Source: Simplicispira psychrophila DSM 11588 (GTDB lineage Bacteria; Pseudomonadota; Gammaproteobacteria; Burkholderiales; Burkholderiaceae_C). From it: a stretch of 64,000 nucleotides of DNA. Positions 39,614 to 49,762 of this stretch are shown here, piece by piece (the stretch's first letter is position 1; each line of letters opens with the position of its first letter). Below the pieces are notes generated by a model. It searched no databases. It was not told the DNA's origin and saw only the letters and a list, made by a program, of their open reading frames with translations. Position numbers and translations under genes: made by a program. Where the stretch lies: NCBI RefSeq assembly GCF_000688255.1, contig NZ_JHYS01000002.1:62001-126000 (forward strand), given 5' to 3'.

Positions 39614-40357
39614 ATGACCTACTGTGTTGCCATGCGGCTGGATGCCGGCTTGCTGTTTGCCTCGGACTCGCGCACCAATGCCGGGGTCGATCACATCGCC
39701 ACCTTCCGCAAGATGAGTGTGTTTGAAGTGCCCGGTGAACGCCTGATTACGCTGCTGAGCGCCGGTAATCTGGCGACCACCCAAAGCGTGGTCAGTTTGC
39801 TGCGCCAGCGGCTGGCACACCCTGGGGGGACTGAAAGGGAGCACTTGCTCAATCGCCCTTCCATGTACGACGTGGCCGAGCTGGTAGGGCGCACCATCAA
39901 GGAAACGGTGGCCCGCGATGCCAATGCCCAAAGCCTGGGGCAAGGGGTGGATTTTGGCGGCAATTTTCTGGTGGGCGGGCAGATTCGCGGCGAAGAACCC
40001 CGGCTGTTTCACGTCTATGCCCAGGGCAATTTCATTGAAGCCGGGCAAGACACGCCGTATTTCCAGATTGGTGAGTCCAAATACGGCAAGCCCATCATCG
40101 ACCGCGTGGTGCGCTACCAGACCTCGCTGAAAGAAGCCGCCAAGTGCACGCTGATTTCGTTTGACTCGACGATTCGCAGCAACCTGTCGGTGGGTTTGCC
40201 GATCGACATGCTGCTCTACCGCACCGACTCCTTTGCCAAGGTCGAGCCCCACCGCATTGGCGCCGATGACCCTTATTTCAACAAGCTCAGTCGGGGATGG
40301 GGCGATGGGCTGCGGCGCGCCTTTGCCAAGCTGCCCGACGAAGACTGGTTTCGCTAA
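39614..40357 (+). CDS. Proteasome-type protease Anbu (bacterial proteasome beta-subunit-like)
   Basis: 247 residues of the Ntn-hydrolase proteasome/HslV superfamily, Anbu branch. After removal of Met1 the N-terminal Thr (MTYCVAMRLDAGLLFASDSR) would be the nucleophile; Asp and Lys of the site are in DSRTNAG and FRKM (about residues 19 and 33). Anbu subunits form open helical or ring assemblies; the physiological substrate is unknown. Last gene of the sigma-54-linked operon and immediately upstream of urtA. Confidence 0.94.
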   Translation: MTYCVAMRLDAGLLFASDSRTNAGVDHIATFRKMSVFEVPGERLITLLSAGNLATTQSVVSLLRQRLAHPGGTEREHLLNRPSMYDVAELVGRTIKETVARDANAQSLGQGVDFGGNFLVGGQIRGEEPRLFHVYAQGNFIEAGQDTPYFQIGESKYGKPIIDRVVRYQTSLKEAAKCTLISFDSTIRSNLSVGLPIDMLLYRTDSFAKVEPHRIGADDPYFNKLSRGWGDGLRRAFAKLPDEDWFR

Positions 40358-40515
40358 CCGACGTGGTGCCGGGCCGCGCCAGCGCGGTGTACGCCACCTA
40401 GCGTATTGGCCGGACACCAGGGTGTCTCCAGAATCGGTGCATCGCTGATAAGACTGCCGCCAGCACAGCGCGGCAGACACAGCGACCCCTACCCTTTCAC
40501 TTCCTGGAGCCGCTC

Positions 40516-41787
40516 ATGCACCGTCGATCCACCCTCAAGGCACTGACTGCCGCCCTGGCCCTGGCGGGCCTGGCCTCCTTCTCCGCCCACGCCGCCGACA
40601 CCATCAAGGTGGGCGTGCTGCACAGCCTGTCGGGCACCATGGCCATTTCGGAAACCGTGCTCAAAGACACGGTGCTGATGGCGATTGACGAAATCAATGC
40701 CAAGGGCGGTGTGCTCGGCAAAAAGCTCGAACCCGTGGTGGTAGACCCCGCCTCCAACTGGCCGCTGTTCGCTGAAAAAACCAAGCAACTGCTGGGACAG
40801 GACAAGGTCGCGGTGATCTTTGGCTGCTGGACGTCGGTCAGCCGCAAATCCGTGCTGCCGGTGGTGGAAGAAATGAACGGCCTGCTGTTCTACCCGGTGC
40901 AATACGAAGGCGAAGAGCTGTCGAAAAACGTCTTCTACACCGGCGCCGCGCCCAACCAGCAAGCCATCCCGGCGGTGGATTACCTGATGGGCAAGGACGG
41001 CGGCGGTGCCAAGCGCTGGGTGCTGCTGGGCACCGACTACGTCTACCCGCGCACCACCAACAAAATCCTGCGCGCCTACCTGAAAAACAAAGGCGTGAAG
41101 GACAGCGACATCGACGAGAAGTACACGCCGTTTGGCCACTCGGACTACCAGACCATCGTCGCTGACATCAAGAAGTTCAGCCAGGGCGGCAAGACAGCGG
41201 TGGTGTCCACTATCAACGGCGACTCCAATGTGCCGTTCTACAAAGAGCTGGGCAATGCCGGCCTGAAGGCCAAAGACGTGCCGGTGGTGGCCTTCAGCGT
41301 GGGCGAAGAAGAGCTGCGCGGTGTGGACACCAAGCCGCTGGTCGGCCACCTGGCGGCATGGAACTACTTCATGTCGATCAAGAACCCGACCAACACCGCC
41401 TTCATCCAGCAGTGGAGCGATTACGCCAAGGCCAAGAACCTTGCCGGCCACAAGGACAAGCCGCTCACCAACGACCCGATGGAAGCCACCTACATCGGCA
41501 TCCACATGTGGAAGCAGGCAGTAGAAAAAGCCCAGAGCACCGACGTGGACAAAGTGATTGCCGCCATGGCCGGCCAGACCTTCACCGCGCCCAGCGGCAT
41601 CGTCAGCAAGATGGACGAGAAGAACCACCATCTACACAAGAGCGTGTTCATTGGCGAGATCAAGGCCGACGGCCAGTTCAATGTGGTCTGGAAGACGCCC
41701 GGCCCGGTCAAGGCCAAGCCTTGGAGCCCGTACATCCAGGGCAACGACAAGAAGAAGGACGAGCCGCAAGGCAAATCCGCGCTGTGA
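40516..41787 (+). CDS. urtA: Urea ABC transporter substrate-binding protein
   Basis: 423-residue periplasmic binding protein of the branched-chain/amide family. Signal peptide MHRRSTLKALTAALALAGLA...HAA, then DTIKVGVLHSLSGTMAISE, AVIFGCWTSVSRKSVLPV, LLFYPVQYEGEE and TDYVYPRTTNKILRAYL, which are characteristic of UrtA and of FmdD-like amide binders. With urtBCDE directly downstream and urease in the same island, urea is the likely ligand. No sigma-54 element was seen in the 158-base gap upstream. Confidence 0.95.
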   Translation: MHRRSTLKALTAALALAGLASFSAHAADTIKVGVLHSLSGTMAISETVLKDTVLMAIDEINAKGGVLGKKLEPVVVDPASNWPLFAEKTKQLLGQDKVAVIFGCWTSVSRKSVLPVVEEMNGLLFYPVQYEGEELSKNVFYTGAAPNQQAIPAVDYLMGKDGGGAKRWVLLGTDYVYPRTTNKILRAYLKNKGVKDSDIDEKYTPFGHSDYQTIVADIKKFSQGGKTAVVSTINGDSNVPFYKELGNAGLKAKDVPVVAFSVGEEELRGVDTKPLVGHLAAWNYFMSIKNPTNTAFIQQWSDYAKAKNLAGHKDKPLTNDPMEATYIGIHMWKQAVEKAQSTDVDKVIAAMAGQTFTAPSGIVSKMDEKNHHLHKSVFIGEIKADGQFNVVWKTPGPVKAKPWSPYIQGNDKKKDEPQGKSAL

Positions 41788-41866
41788 TAGCCCCGGCCCC
41801 GGTGCCCCGCGTTGCAGCGGGGGCCGGGGCCCGCATGACACCTACCGCGCACTGCGCCCCCGCCCC

Positions 41867-43453
41867 ATGCCTTCCACCCTTCTTTATCGCTGGCTCGTCT
41901 GCCTGCTGCTCTGGTGCGCAGCCGTGCCGGCACAGGCCCTCACGCCCGAGGCGGCGCACGCCATGGCCACAGGCGATACCGACGCGCGCATCGCCGCGCT
42001 GCAACAAGCCACGGCCACGCCCGACGAGGCCACGCTGGCCTTCATCCGCGCCATGGCCGACGACGCCGTCAAGGTGGTGGGCGCGCGCGCCATCGTGATG
42101 CAGGATGGCAAAGGCCGCGACCCGGTGACCGGCGCCGAAGTGCCCGTGCCCGACGATGCAGCAGACATCGTCAACAACAACCGGATGCGCGGCGAGTTTG
42201 ATGCCGCGCTGGCCGCGTTGCAATTGCGCTCGCCCGACACGGCCCAGCGCCGCGCCGCCATCGAGGCGCTGAAAGAAGACACCGACGAGGCGCGTTTGCC
42301 GCTGGTCGAAAAGGCATTGGCCCAAGAAAAAGACGCCGGCCTGCAAGGCCAGCTCCAAGCCATTCGCGCCCGCATCCTGCTGGCCAGCAGCGACGCCAGC
42401 CGCCGCCTGGAAGCCGCGCAGTATTTGGCCCACAGCGGCAACCCGGCCACGCGCACCGTGCTGCTGGAGCAACTGCGCCATGAGCCAGACCCGCAGGTCA
42501 AGGCCGCCATCCAGTCGGCCTTGCGCGCGGTGGAAGAACGACTGCAGTGGGGCGAAAAACTAGCCGCGCTGTTCTCGGGCCTCAGCCTAGGCAGCATCTT
42601 GCTGCTGGTGGCGCTGGGCCTGGCCATTACCTACGGGCTGATGGGCGTCATCAACATGGCGCACGGCGAGCTGATGATGATTGGTGCCTACGCCACCTAC
42701 GTGGTGCAGGGCCTGTTCCAGCAATACCTGCCCGGCGCCTTTGACTGGTACTTGGTGGCGGCCCTGCCGGTAGCGTTTGGCGCATCCGCGCTGATGGGCG
42801 CGGTGCTGGAGCGCAGCGTGATCCGCTTCCTGTATGGCCGACCGCTGGAAACGCTGCTGGCCACCTGGGGCATCAGCCTGGTGCTGCAACAACTGGTGCG
42901 CAGCGTGTTCGGCGCGCAGAACGTCGGCGTAGAAAACCCCGCCTGGATGAGCGGCGGTGTGCAGCTCATGGACAACCTGCAACTGCCCTGGAACCGCGTG
43001 CTCATCGTCGCCTTCGCCTTCGCCGTGCTGGCGGGCGTGGCCTTTCTCATCGGCCAGACGCGGCTGGGCCTGTTTGTACGCGGCGTGACGCAAAACCGGC
43101 CGATGGCCGCGTGCATGGGCGTCAACACCGCGCGCATCGACACCTACGCCTTCGCGCTGGGCTCGGGCATTGCTGGTCTGGCCGGTTGCGCCTTGAGCCA
43201 GGTCGGCAACGTGGGCCCCGATTTGGGCCAAAGCTACATCGTCGATGCGTTCATGGTGGTGGTGCTGGGCGGTGTCGGCCAGTTGGCGGGCACGGTGTAC
43301 GCAGCGCTGGGACTGGGCGTGCTGAACAAATTTCTTGAAGGCTGGACGGGCGCCGTGCTGGCCAAGATCGCCGTGCTGGTCTTCATCATCATCTTCATCC
43401 AAAAGCGCCCCCAAGGCATCTTTGCCATGAAAGGCCGCAGCGCGGAAGCCTGA
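41867..43453 (+). CDS. urtB: Urea ABC transporter permease UrtB
   Basis: 528-residue LivH-type permease. A signal peptide (LLYRWLVCLLLWCAAVPAQA) is followed by a ~200-residue periplasmic helical domain (HEAT-like, ARLPLVEKALAQEKDAGLQG) and then the membrane domain from about residue 235 (SLGSILLLVALGLAITYGLMG, NMAHGELMMIGAYATYV, GRPLETLLATWGISL). The long N-terminal domain is usual for proteobacterial UrtB. ATG 41867 opens the signal peptide; the longer frame from 41558 overlaps urtA and is rejected. Confidence 0.95.
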   Translation: MPSTLLYRWLVCLLLWCAAVPAQALTPEAAHAMATGDTDARIAALQQATATPDEATLAFIRAMADDAVKVVGARAIVMQDGKGRDPVTGAEVPVPDDAADIVNNNRMRGEFDAALAALQLRSPDTAQRRAAIEALKEDTDEARLPLVEKALAQEKDAGLQGQLQAIRARILLASSDASRRLEAAQYLAHSGNPATRTVLLEQLRHEPDPQVKAAIQSALRAVEERLQWGEKLAALFSGLSLGSILLLVALGLAITYGLMGVINMAHGELMMIGAYATYVVQGLFQQYLPGAFDWYLVAALPVAFGASALMGAVLERSVIRFLYGRPLETLLATWGISLVLQQLVRSVFGAQNVGVENPAWMSGGVQLMDNLQLPWNRVLIVAFAFAVLAGVAFLIGQTRLGLFVRGVTQNRPMAACMGVNTARIDTYAFALGSGIAGLAGCALSQVGNVGPDLGQSYIVDAFMVVVLGGVGQLAGTVYAALGLGVLNKFLEGWTGAVLAKIAVLVFIIIFIQKRPQGIFAMKGRSAEA

Positions 43454-43455
43454 GC

Positions 43456-44606
43456 ATGACCCCCTCCTCCTCTCCCTCTCTTGCCGCTGGCGCACCGGCA
43501 TTGCAGCTCCCCACCCCGGCGCCGCTGCTGACGCGCGCCGGCTGGTCGGCTTTTATCCTGGCGCTGGTGGTGGTGTGCGCAGTGGCGCCGCTGCTCAATC
43601 TGTGGGTGCCCGCAGGCAGCCCGCTGCACCTGAGCGACTACGCCGTGGCGCTGCTGGGCAAAATCATGTGCTACGCCATCTGCGCGCTGGCTATGGATTT
43701 GATCTGGGGCTACACCGGCATCCTCAGCCTGGGCCACGGCCTGTTCTTTGCCCTGGGCGGCTACGTGATGGGCATGTACCTGATGCGCCAGATTGGCCGC
43801 GACGGCAACTACCACAGCGACCTGCCCGACTTCATGGTGTTCCTGGACTGGAAGGAGCTGCCCTGGCACTGGGCGCTGTCCGACAGCTTCGTTGCCACGC
43901 TGATTCTGGTGCTGGCCGTGCCGGGCGTGATCGCCTTTGTGTTTGGCTACTTTGCCTTTCGCTCGCGCATCAAGGGCGTGTACTTTTCCATCATCACGCA
44001 GGCGCTGACGTATGCCGCCATGCTGCTGTTTTTTCGCAACGAGACCGGCTTTGGCGGCAACAACGGCTTTACCGATTTCAAGCGCATCCTGGGACTGCCG
44101 CTGGCCACGCAAAACATGCGCATGACGCTGTTTGTGCTGACCGGGCTGGCGCTGCTGGGCTTCTTTTTGCTGGCGCGCTGGCTAGTGCGCAGCAAGTTTG
44201 GCCGCGTACTGCAGGCGGTGCGCGACGCTGAAACACGGGTGATGTTCTCGGGCTATGCGCCGCTGCCCTACAAGCTGACCATCTGGACCATCAGCGCCAT
44301 GATGTGCGGCGTGGCCGGAGCGCTGTATGTGCCCCAGGTCGGCATCATCAACCCCGGCGAGATGAGCGCCGCCAACTCCATCGAAATCGCCGTCTGGGCG
44401 GCCGTGGGCGGGCGCGCCACGCTGATCGGGCCCATCGTCGGCGCCTTCATCGTCAACGGTGCCAAAAGCTGGCTCACCGTCACGGCGCCCGAGTTCTGGC
44501 TGTACTTTCTGGGCGCGCTGTTCATCGCCGTGACGCTGTTTTTGCCCCACGGCGTGGTCGGCCTAGTGAAAAAACTCCAGAACAAAACCAGCCAAGGAGA
44601 CGCGCA

Positions 44607-44610
<4 letters not shown>
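43456..44610 (+). CDS. urtC: Urea ABC transporter permease UrtC
   Basis: 384-residue LivM-type permease. Membrane helices from about residue 30, with LIWGYTGILSLGHGLFFALGGYVMGMYLM split as SLGHGLFFALGGYVMGMYL (about 91-109), GFGGNNGFTDFKRILG (about 196-211) and GRVLQAVRDAETRVMFSGY (about 250-268). Pairs with UrtB. Two bases follow the urtB stop; overlaps urtD by 4. Confidence 0.96.
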
Positions 44611-45482
<872 letters not shown>

Positions 45483-45498
45483 ATTTTGCTATTAACCC

Positions 45499-45550
45499 AA
45501 TAGCTGCTAGCGCTTACAGATAAAGGGCTAGAGGCCAAAAACACTTAAAA
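45499..45550 (+). repeat. Dispersed repeat copy between urtD and urtE
   Basis: ATAGCTGCTAGCGCTTACAG then ATAAAGGGCTAGAGGCC and CACTTAAAA. This is the cleanest copy in the window and fills most of the 72-base gap inside the urt operon. Confidence 0.8.
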
Positions 45551-45554
45551 CTCC

Positions 45555-46259
45555 ATGCTCACCGTTCAGAACCTCCACCAGTACTACGGCGGCTCCCACA
45601 TCCTGCGCAACGTGGGCCTGAGCGCCACCCCCGGCAAAGTCACCGTGCTGCTGGGTCGCAACGGCGTGGGCAAGACCACACTGCTCAAAAGCCTGATGGG
45701 TTTGGTGCCCATCCGCAGCGGCAGCATCACCTGGAATGGCCAGCCCATACAGCACCAAACGCCCTACGAGCGCGCCCGCAGCGGCATCGGCTTTGTGCCC
45801 CAAGGCCGCGAAATCTTTGGCCGCCTCACCGTCGAAGACAACCTGCGCATGGGCCTGGCCTACAAAAGCGGCTCCACCCCCATCCCCGAGCACCTGTACA
45901 CGCTGTTCCCGGTGCTCAAGCAGATGCTGAAACGGCGCGGCGGCGACCTCTCGGGCGGGCAGCAGCAGCAGCTGGCGATTGCCCGCGCGCTGGCGCCCAG
46001 CCCCCGCCTGCTGATCCTGGACGAGCCCACCGAGGGCATCCAGCCCAGCATCATCAAAGACATTGGCCGCGTCATCCGCCAGCTGGCCGACCACGGCCTG
46101 GACGGCCACCCGGTGGCGGTGCTGCTGTGCGAGCAGTACTACGACTTTGCCGAAGAGCTGGCCGACGAGTACCTGGTGATGGAGCGCGGCGAAGTCATCG
46201 CCCACGGGCCGGGCAACGAGATGCAGGAGAAAGGGATTCAGCGGCTGGTGGCGATTTGA
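45555..46259 (+). CDS. urtE: Urea ABC transporter ATPase UrtE
   Basis: 234 residues of the LivF type: NLHQYYGGSHILRNV, Walker A GRNGVGKTTLLKS (about residues 35-47), signature LSGGQQQQLAIARAL (about 135-149), Walker B LLILDEPTEGIQPS (about 155-168). Completes UrtABCDE. The only non-tight junction of the operon, caused by the repeat before it. Confidence 0.96.
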   Translation: MLTVQNLHQYYGGSHILRNVGLSATPGKVTVLLGRNGVGKTTLLKSLMGLVPIRSGSITWNGQPIQHQTPYERARSGIGFVPQGREIFGRLTVEDNLRMGLAYKSGSTPIPEHLYTLFPVLKQMLKRRGGDLSGGQQQQLAIARALAPSPRLLILDEPTEGIQPSIIKDIGRVIRQLADHGLDGHPVAVLLCEQYYDFAEELADEYLVMERGEVIAHGPGNEMQEKGIQRLVAI

Positions 46260-46286
46260 GGCAGCGCGCAGCCCGCCTTACACGCC

Positions 46287-47159
46287 TTACACCACGCACG
46301 GCCCCAGCCACACGCCGCTGCGCAGGCGCTCGGGCGCTTGCTGCGCCCACACCTGGGCGCTGGCGTCCCAGGTGTCCACCTGCACATGCAGCCCGGCAAA
46401 CACGCCGTAGCCCGCGCCGGCGCAAATATCCTCGCCAGCAGACAGGCTCTCGCCGGCCTTGATCGAGCCGTTGACATGGATGCGCTCACCCGCCTTGATG
46501 CCCCAACCCGCTTCCAGGTGCTGCACGCCGGTGATGGCGCCGCCGACCCAAATGCCCTGCCCGACGCGCAGGCTCTCGGCACCCGTCAGGTGCCCGCCGA
46601 CGCGCACGCCCTTGTCGCACGCCACGCTGGCGTGGGCGATCAGGTCTTGCCCGACAAACGCGCCGCCCTTCAGCGCCAGCTTGCCGTGGCACACCACATC
46701 CCAGCCGGCGCGCAGATCGCCACCGCAGCGGATATCGCCCTGGGCCTCCACGCCCCAGTCGGCGCGCACATCACCGCCCACTTGCAACAAACCCCGGCTG
46801 ACGACGGCACCCGCGACACGCAGGTCCTCGCCCACCACGATCGACTCTCCGGCCCGCAAACCACCACCCGCCCGGATGGAGCGGCCCGTCTGCAACACGC
46901 CCGACACCTCGACATTGCCGCGCACCACCAGCGTGCCGGCAAAGACGATGGCATCGGCCTCCAGCTGGTCTAGCGTCAGCACCTCATTGGTCGGGCCAAA
47001 CTGCGACAGCAACCAGCACGCATCGCCCACGCGCCCGGCGTTGACCAGGGTGTCCAGCGCCTCTTGGTAGCCGCTGCCGTCCTCGACATGGCGGCTGAAC
47101 CAACGAAAACCGTCCGCGCAGGGGTTCTTGGCGCGCAAGAATTTTTTGGTGAATTCCAT
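46287..47159 (-). CDS. Gly/Val-rich repeat protein, probable beta-solenoid (bactofilin-like)
   Basis: 290 residues. Residues 1-60 are a helical N-terminus (MEFTKKFLRAKNPCADGFRW). From about 65 to the end it consists of short repeated strands such as VVRGNVEVSGVLQTG, LLQVGGDVRADWGVEAQGDI and GVRVGGHLTGAESLRVG, with Gly/Ala turns every 5-6 residues. This fits a right-handed beta-solenoid as in bactofilins or pentapeptide-like shells; no exact family is recognised. ATG 47159 has AGGGGT 8 bases upstream; ATG 47165 is nearly as good. Convergent with urtE. Confidence 0.75.
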   Translation of the reverse strand: MEFTKKFLRAKNPCADGFRWFSRHVEDGSGYQEALDTLVNAGRVGDACWLLSQFGPTNEVLTLDQLEADAIVFAGTLVVRGNVEVSGVLQTGRSIRAGGGLRAGESIVVGEDLRVAGAVVSRGLLQVGGDVRADWGVEAQGDIRCGGDLRAGWDVVCHGKLALKGGAFVGQDLIAHASVACDKGVRVGGHLTGAESLRVGQGIWVGGAITGVQHLEAGWGIKAGERIHVNGSIKAGESLSAGEDICAGAGYGVFAGLHVQVDTWDASAQVWAQQAPERLRSGVWLGPCVV

Positions 47160-47824
47160 GGCCATCACCCCTGGCATGGCCGCGCTAATGCGGGCGGTGG
47201 ATGGACAGGGTACGAACAGATGGGCGTAGGCCCACCAACAAAATCTGGGTGCATGGGACATCTCCGAAGGGAGCGGCCCAGGCTGGTGCATGGAAGAGCA
47301 CATCAGCCGGCCGCCATCGCGCTGGGCGGGTGCCCGGCGATGGATGTTCTGCGCAGAGGGGGGAGGAAGGGTTATCGCCGGGCGGAGGAATGTGCGACCG
47401 GCTTGTAGGGCCAGATCTCACGCGCCACCCCGCCCCAGCCCACGATCAGGCCGCCGCGCAAGGGGCTTGGCTGGAAGTGCATGGAGGGCTGGGAAGGCAT
47501 AGGGGCGCGATCGTAGCAGCGAGGGGGTATCGCACTGGGGTGGGTGGGTTTTGGCGGGGCGGGGGAGTGCCGTCGGGGGTATGCGATGTTGGAGCGTTAC
47601 GGAATGGCTGGATTCGGCCAGGAGCAGTGATCAGCCAACGACTGCTGCTGAAGGGCTTCACGCTCGATTTTTGTCGGATTTATTTCTGACATTTTTTGAC
47701 TTTGAGCTGATGCGTCTACCTAGATTAGAGGCAGTATTCGCGACCGTTGGCAAACGTATTACCTGCAGAAACTGCTGCAGGGAGCGCGATTGCTATCCAA
47801 TTTGCGCGACCGTTTCGGGGACGG
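47160..47824. other. 665-base stretch with no confident gene
   Basis: Between the solenoid protein and the LysR gene. Only one weak candidate small frame (47372-47500) was found. The right part (47640-47780) is AT-richer than the surroundings (TTTATTTCTGACATTTTTTG), consistent with an edge of foreign DNA carrying the LysR/VOC pair. Confidence 0.5.
47372..47500 (-). CDS. Candidate 42-residue small protein
   Basis: MPSQPSMHFQPSPLRGGLIV followed by GWGGVAREIWPYKPVAHSSA and RR. The frame uses G or C at almost every third position, as host genes do, and the Gly/Trp-rich centre looks protein-like. There is no clear ribosome site and no family known to me. Could be a chance frame or a fragment of a lost gene. 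Confidence 0.25.
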   Translation of the reverse strand: MPSQPSMHFQPSPLRGGLIVGWGGVAREIWPYKPVAHSSARR

Positions 47825-48724
47825 TCATCGAGGTCCCTTTTTTGGATGCTCTGCCAGCGAGTAGCGCAGCCGCAGCCTCTCCAGAACCAGCTGGGCTCGG
47901 GCCGATAGCGGCCACTCCGCACGGTGCAGCAGCCACAACGTATCGACGACCTGCGGGGCCCCGTCTACGACCTGGATATCTTCGGGTCGTGAGAAGCCTA
48001 GTCGGGCAAACTGTGGCAACACACTGAAGCCCAAACCGCGGGCAACCGGCTCGAGGATCAGACTGATCTGGTTGATGAACCCGTGGCACGGCAGGCTTCG
48101 CACGCTGGGCTTGCCGGGGAATCGGCGGCTTAGCAGGCGCCCAGCCATGGCCAGACCGTCAGGGTGGTCAATGAATCCGAGGCGCTCAAGGTCGATCCAT
48201 CCTTTGACGGACTCGCCGGCCGGCGCCACCAGCTCCAGGGGTTCTTCGGCGAATCGGCTGACTTGCAAGCGTGGGTCCTCCGGCCGGAGGGTCACCAGGC
48301 CCAGCTCGAACTGGTTCTCCAGCACGGCCGCCAGTACCTCGCTGTCGGGGGCGAAGCGGTGGCGGATGCTCAGGCCAGGGTGTGCATGCTGAAGGTCTAG
48401 CAGATCCGGGTAGAGCGCCAGGCCGATGCTGCCGGGCGTGATCAGGCTGACTTCACCTTGCTCTGCTTCGCCTGCGGTCAGTTGCTGTTGCAAGCGATGG
48501 TCGGCTGCCGCGACTTCGGCGCAATAAGCGAGCAGTGCATGGCCCGCCGGGGTCAGCTCGAGCTGGCGCGGACGCCGGATCAGCAGGGACCCCAAGCGTT
48601 CTTCGAGGCGCTGCACATGTTGGCTGACAGCGGCCTGCGTGATATCCAGGCGCTCGGCGCAGCGGGTGAAGCTGCCGAGCTCGGCTAGATTGGCAAAGCT
48701 TCGCAGCCATTGGGGATTCAACAT
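47825..48724 (-). CDS. LysR-type transcriptional regulator
   Basis: 299 residues: N-terminal winged helix (FANLAELGSFTRCAERLDIT then QAAVSQHVQRLEERLG, about residues 9-45) and the LysR effector domain from about 90 (GEVSLITPGSIGLALYPDLL). Divergent from the VOC gene, the usual arrangement for a regulator and its target. The ATG at 48724 is preferred over the GTG one codon earlier. Effector unknown. Confidence 0.93.
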   Translation of the reverse strand: MLNPQWLRSFANLAELGSFTRCAERLDITQAAVSQHVQRLEERLGSLLIRRPRQLELTPAGHALLAYCAEVAAADHRLQQQLTAGEAEQGEVSLITPGSIGLALYPDLLDLQHAHPGLSIRHRFAPDSEVLAAVLENQFELGLVTLRPEDPRLQVSRFAEEPLELVAPAGESVKGWIDLERLGFIDHPDGLAMAGRLLSRRFPGKPSVRSLPCHGFINQISLILEPVARGLGFSVLPQFARLGFSRPEDIQVVDGAPQVVDTLWLLHRAEWPLSARAQLVLERLRLRYSLAEHPKKGPR

Positions 48725-48819
48725 CACGATATCTTATCGATACGATCACTCAGACGTCATTGTGTTTATGGATGAGCATTCTTAGACTCGGTCTCATCCA
48801 CCCACACAAGGAATTTCAA
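48725..48819. promoter_or_regulatory. LysR/VOC divergent promoter region
   Basis: Contains the palindrome TATCGATA (48735-48742) inside ATC-N10-GAT (48731-48746), a plausible LysR-type binding site next to the regulator start. AAGGAA at 48809-48814 is the ribosome site that supports the TTG start of the VOC gene. Confidence 0.4.
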
Positions 48820-49350
48820 TTGATACCTAACGTCTACCCCCGCAGCTTTTCTCACATCGGCCTGTCGGTCACTGATCTCGACGCCGCCGTGAAGTTTTAC
48901 ACCGACGTCATGGGCTGGTACCTGATCATGCCGCCGACCACCATCAGCGAAGACGACTCGGCCATCGGTGTGATGTGCACCGACGTGTTCGGGGCGGGCT
49001 GGGGCTCTTTCCGCATCGCCCATCTCTCCACCGGTGACCGTATCGGCGTAGAAATTTTCCAGTTTCGCAACGCCGAAAAACCGCAGAACAACTTCGAATA
49101 CTGGAAGACAGGGATCTTCCATTTCTGTGTGCAGGACCCCGATGTCGAAGGATTGGCGGCGAAGATCGTGGCGGCCGGCGGCAAGCAACGCATGCCAGTG
49201 CGCGAATACTTCCCCGGCGAGAAGCCCTACCGCATGGTCTACATGGAAGACCCGTTCGGCAACATCCTGGAGATTTACAGCCACAGCTATGAGCTGACCT
49301 ACGCCGCGGGCGCGTACGAGAAGGCGCCATTGGCTACGCACGTTGGCTGA
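48820..49350 (+). CDS. VOC family protein (glyoxalase/dioxygenase fold)
   Basis: 176 residues: FSHIGLSVTDLDAAVKFYTD (about 9-28) opens the first beta-alpha-beta module with a metal-type His; GIFHFCVQDPDVEGLAAKI (about 95-113) and PFGNILEIYSH (about 145-155, with Glu) the second. Could be a lactoylglutathione-lyase-like isomerase or ring-cleavage enzyme; the substrate is unknown. The TTG at 48820 has a good AAGGA site; ATG 48772 is the alternative. Probably regulated by the divergent LysR gene. Confidence 0.88.
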   Translation: MIPNVYPRSFSHIGLSVTDLDAAVKFYTDVMGWYLIMPPTTISEDDSAIGVMCTDVFGAGWGSFRIAHLSTGDRIGVEIFQFRNAEKPQNNFEYWKTGIFHFCVQDPDVEGLAAKIVAAGGKQRMPVREYFPGEKPYRMVYMEDPFGNILEIYSHSYELTYAAGAYEKAPLATHVG

Positions 49351-49762
49351 GCTTTCGACAGATCGGTATCGGTTTGCACCGCTTGCGGGACGAGGTCTTC
49401 ACTGGACCGCGCAAAGCACTTGGGACTGGCCTGCGCAGATGGCGAGCTCGACCCTGAGGGGCCCAGCGACGGCTTTCAGGCATCCACGCCGAGAGCCTGT
49501 GTGGCTGCAATGGGTAGATACCGCTAGTCCAGGTGCCGGCGAAGCGGTCATTGGCGCGGAGCTAGTCGGGCCGCAGAAGCCCGAAGACCGCTGTACCTCG
49601 TACAGGCGCCATACAGACCCGCGCCGGCCACCTTGCCCAACGGCCGCTTCAAGGTAGTCAGCGAGAGCATGCCTGGCAGCACCCACCGGCGGCTGTCGCT
49701 GCATAGCAGTCATTGATTTGCGCGATGCGACTGACTGCAACGGGTCGAAACCAGCCCACCAA
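49351..49762. other. 412-base stretch with no recognisable gene
   Basis: Lies between the VOC gene and the ureD stop. Frames on both strands are short with unnatural composition, and no terminator or known element was seen. Probably the right-hand junction or debris of the LysR/VOC insertion. Confidence 0.45.

Noticed and set aside
40358-40515. Sigma-54 promoter for urtA
   Set aside because: No GG-N10-GC element of acceptable quality was found; only short inverted repeats without T runs (for example GACAC-CAGG-GTGTC).
47201-47689. 162-codon frame on the + strand
   Set aside because: No ribosome site, odd composition and no resemblance to any family; no support as a gene.
49343-49740. Short frames on both strands after the VOC gene
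   Set aside because: Compositionally random, no domain and no start signal.
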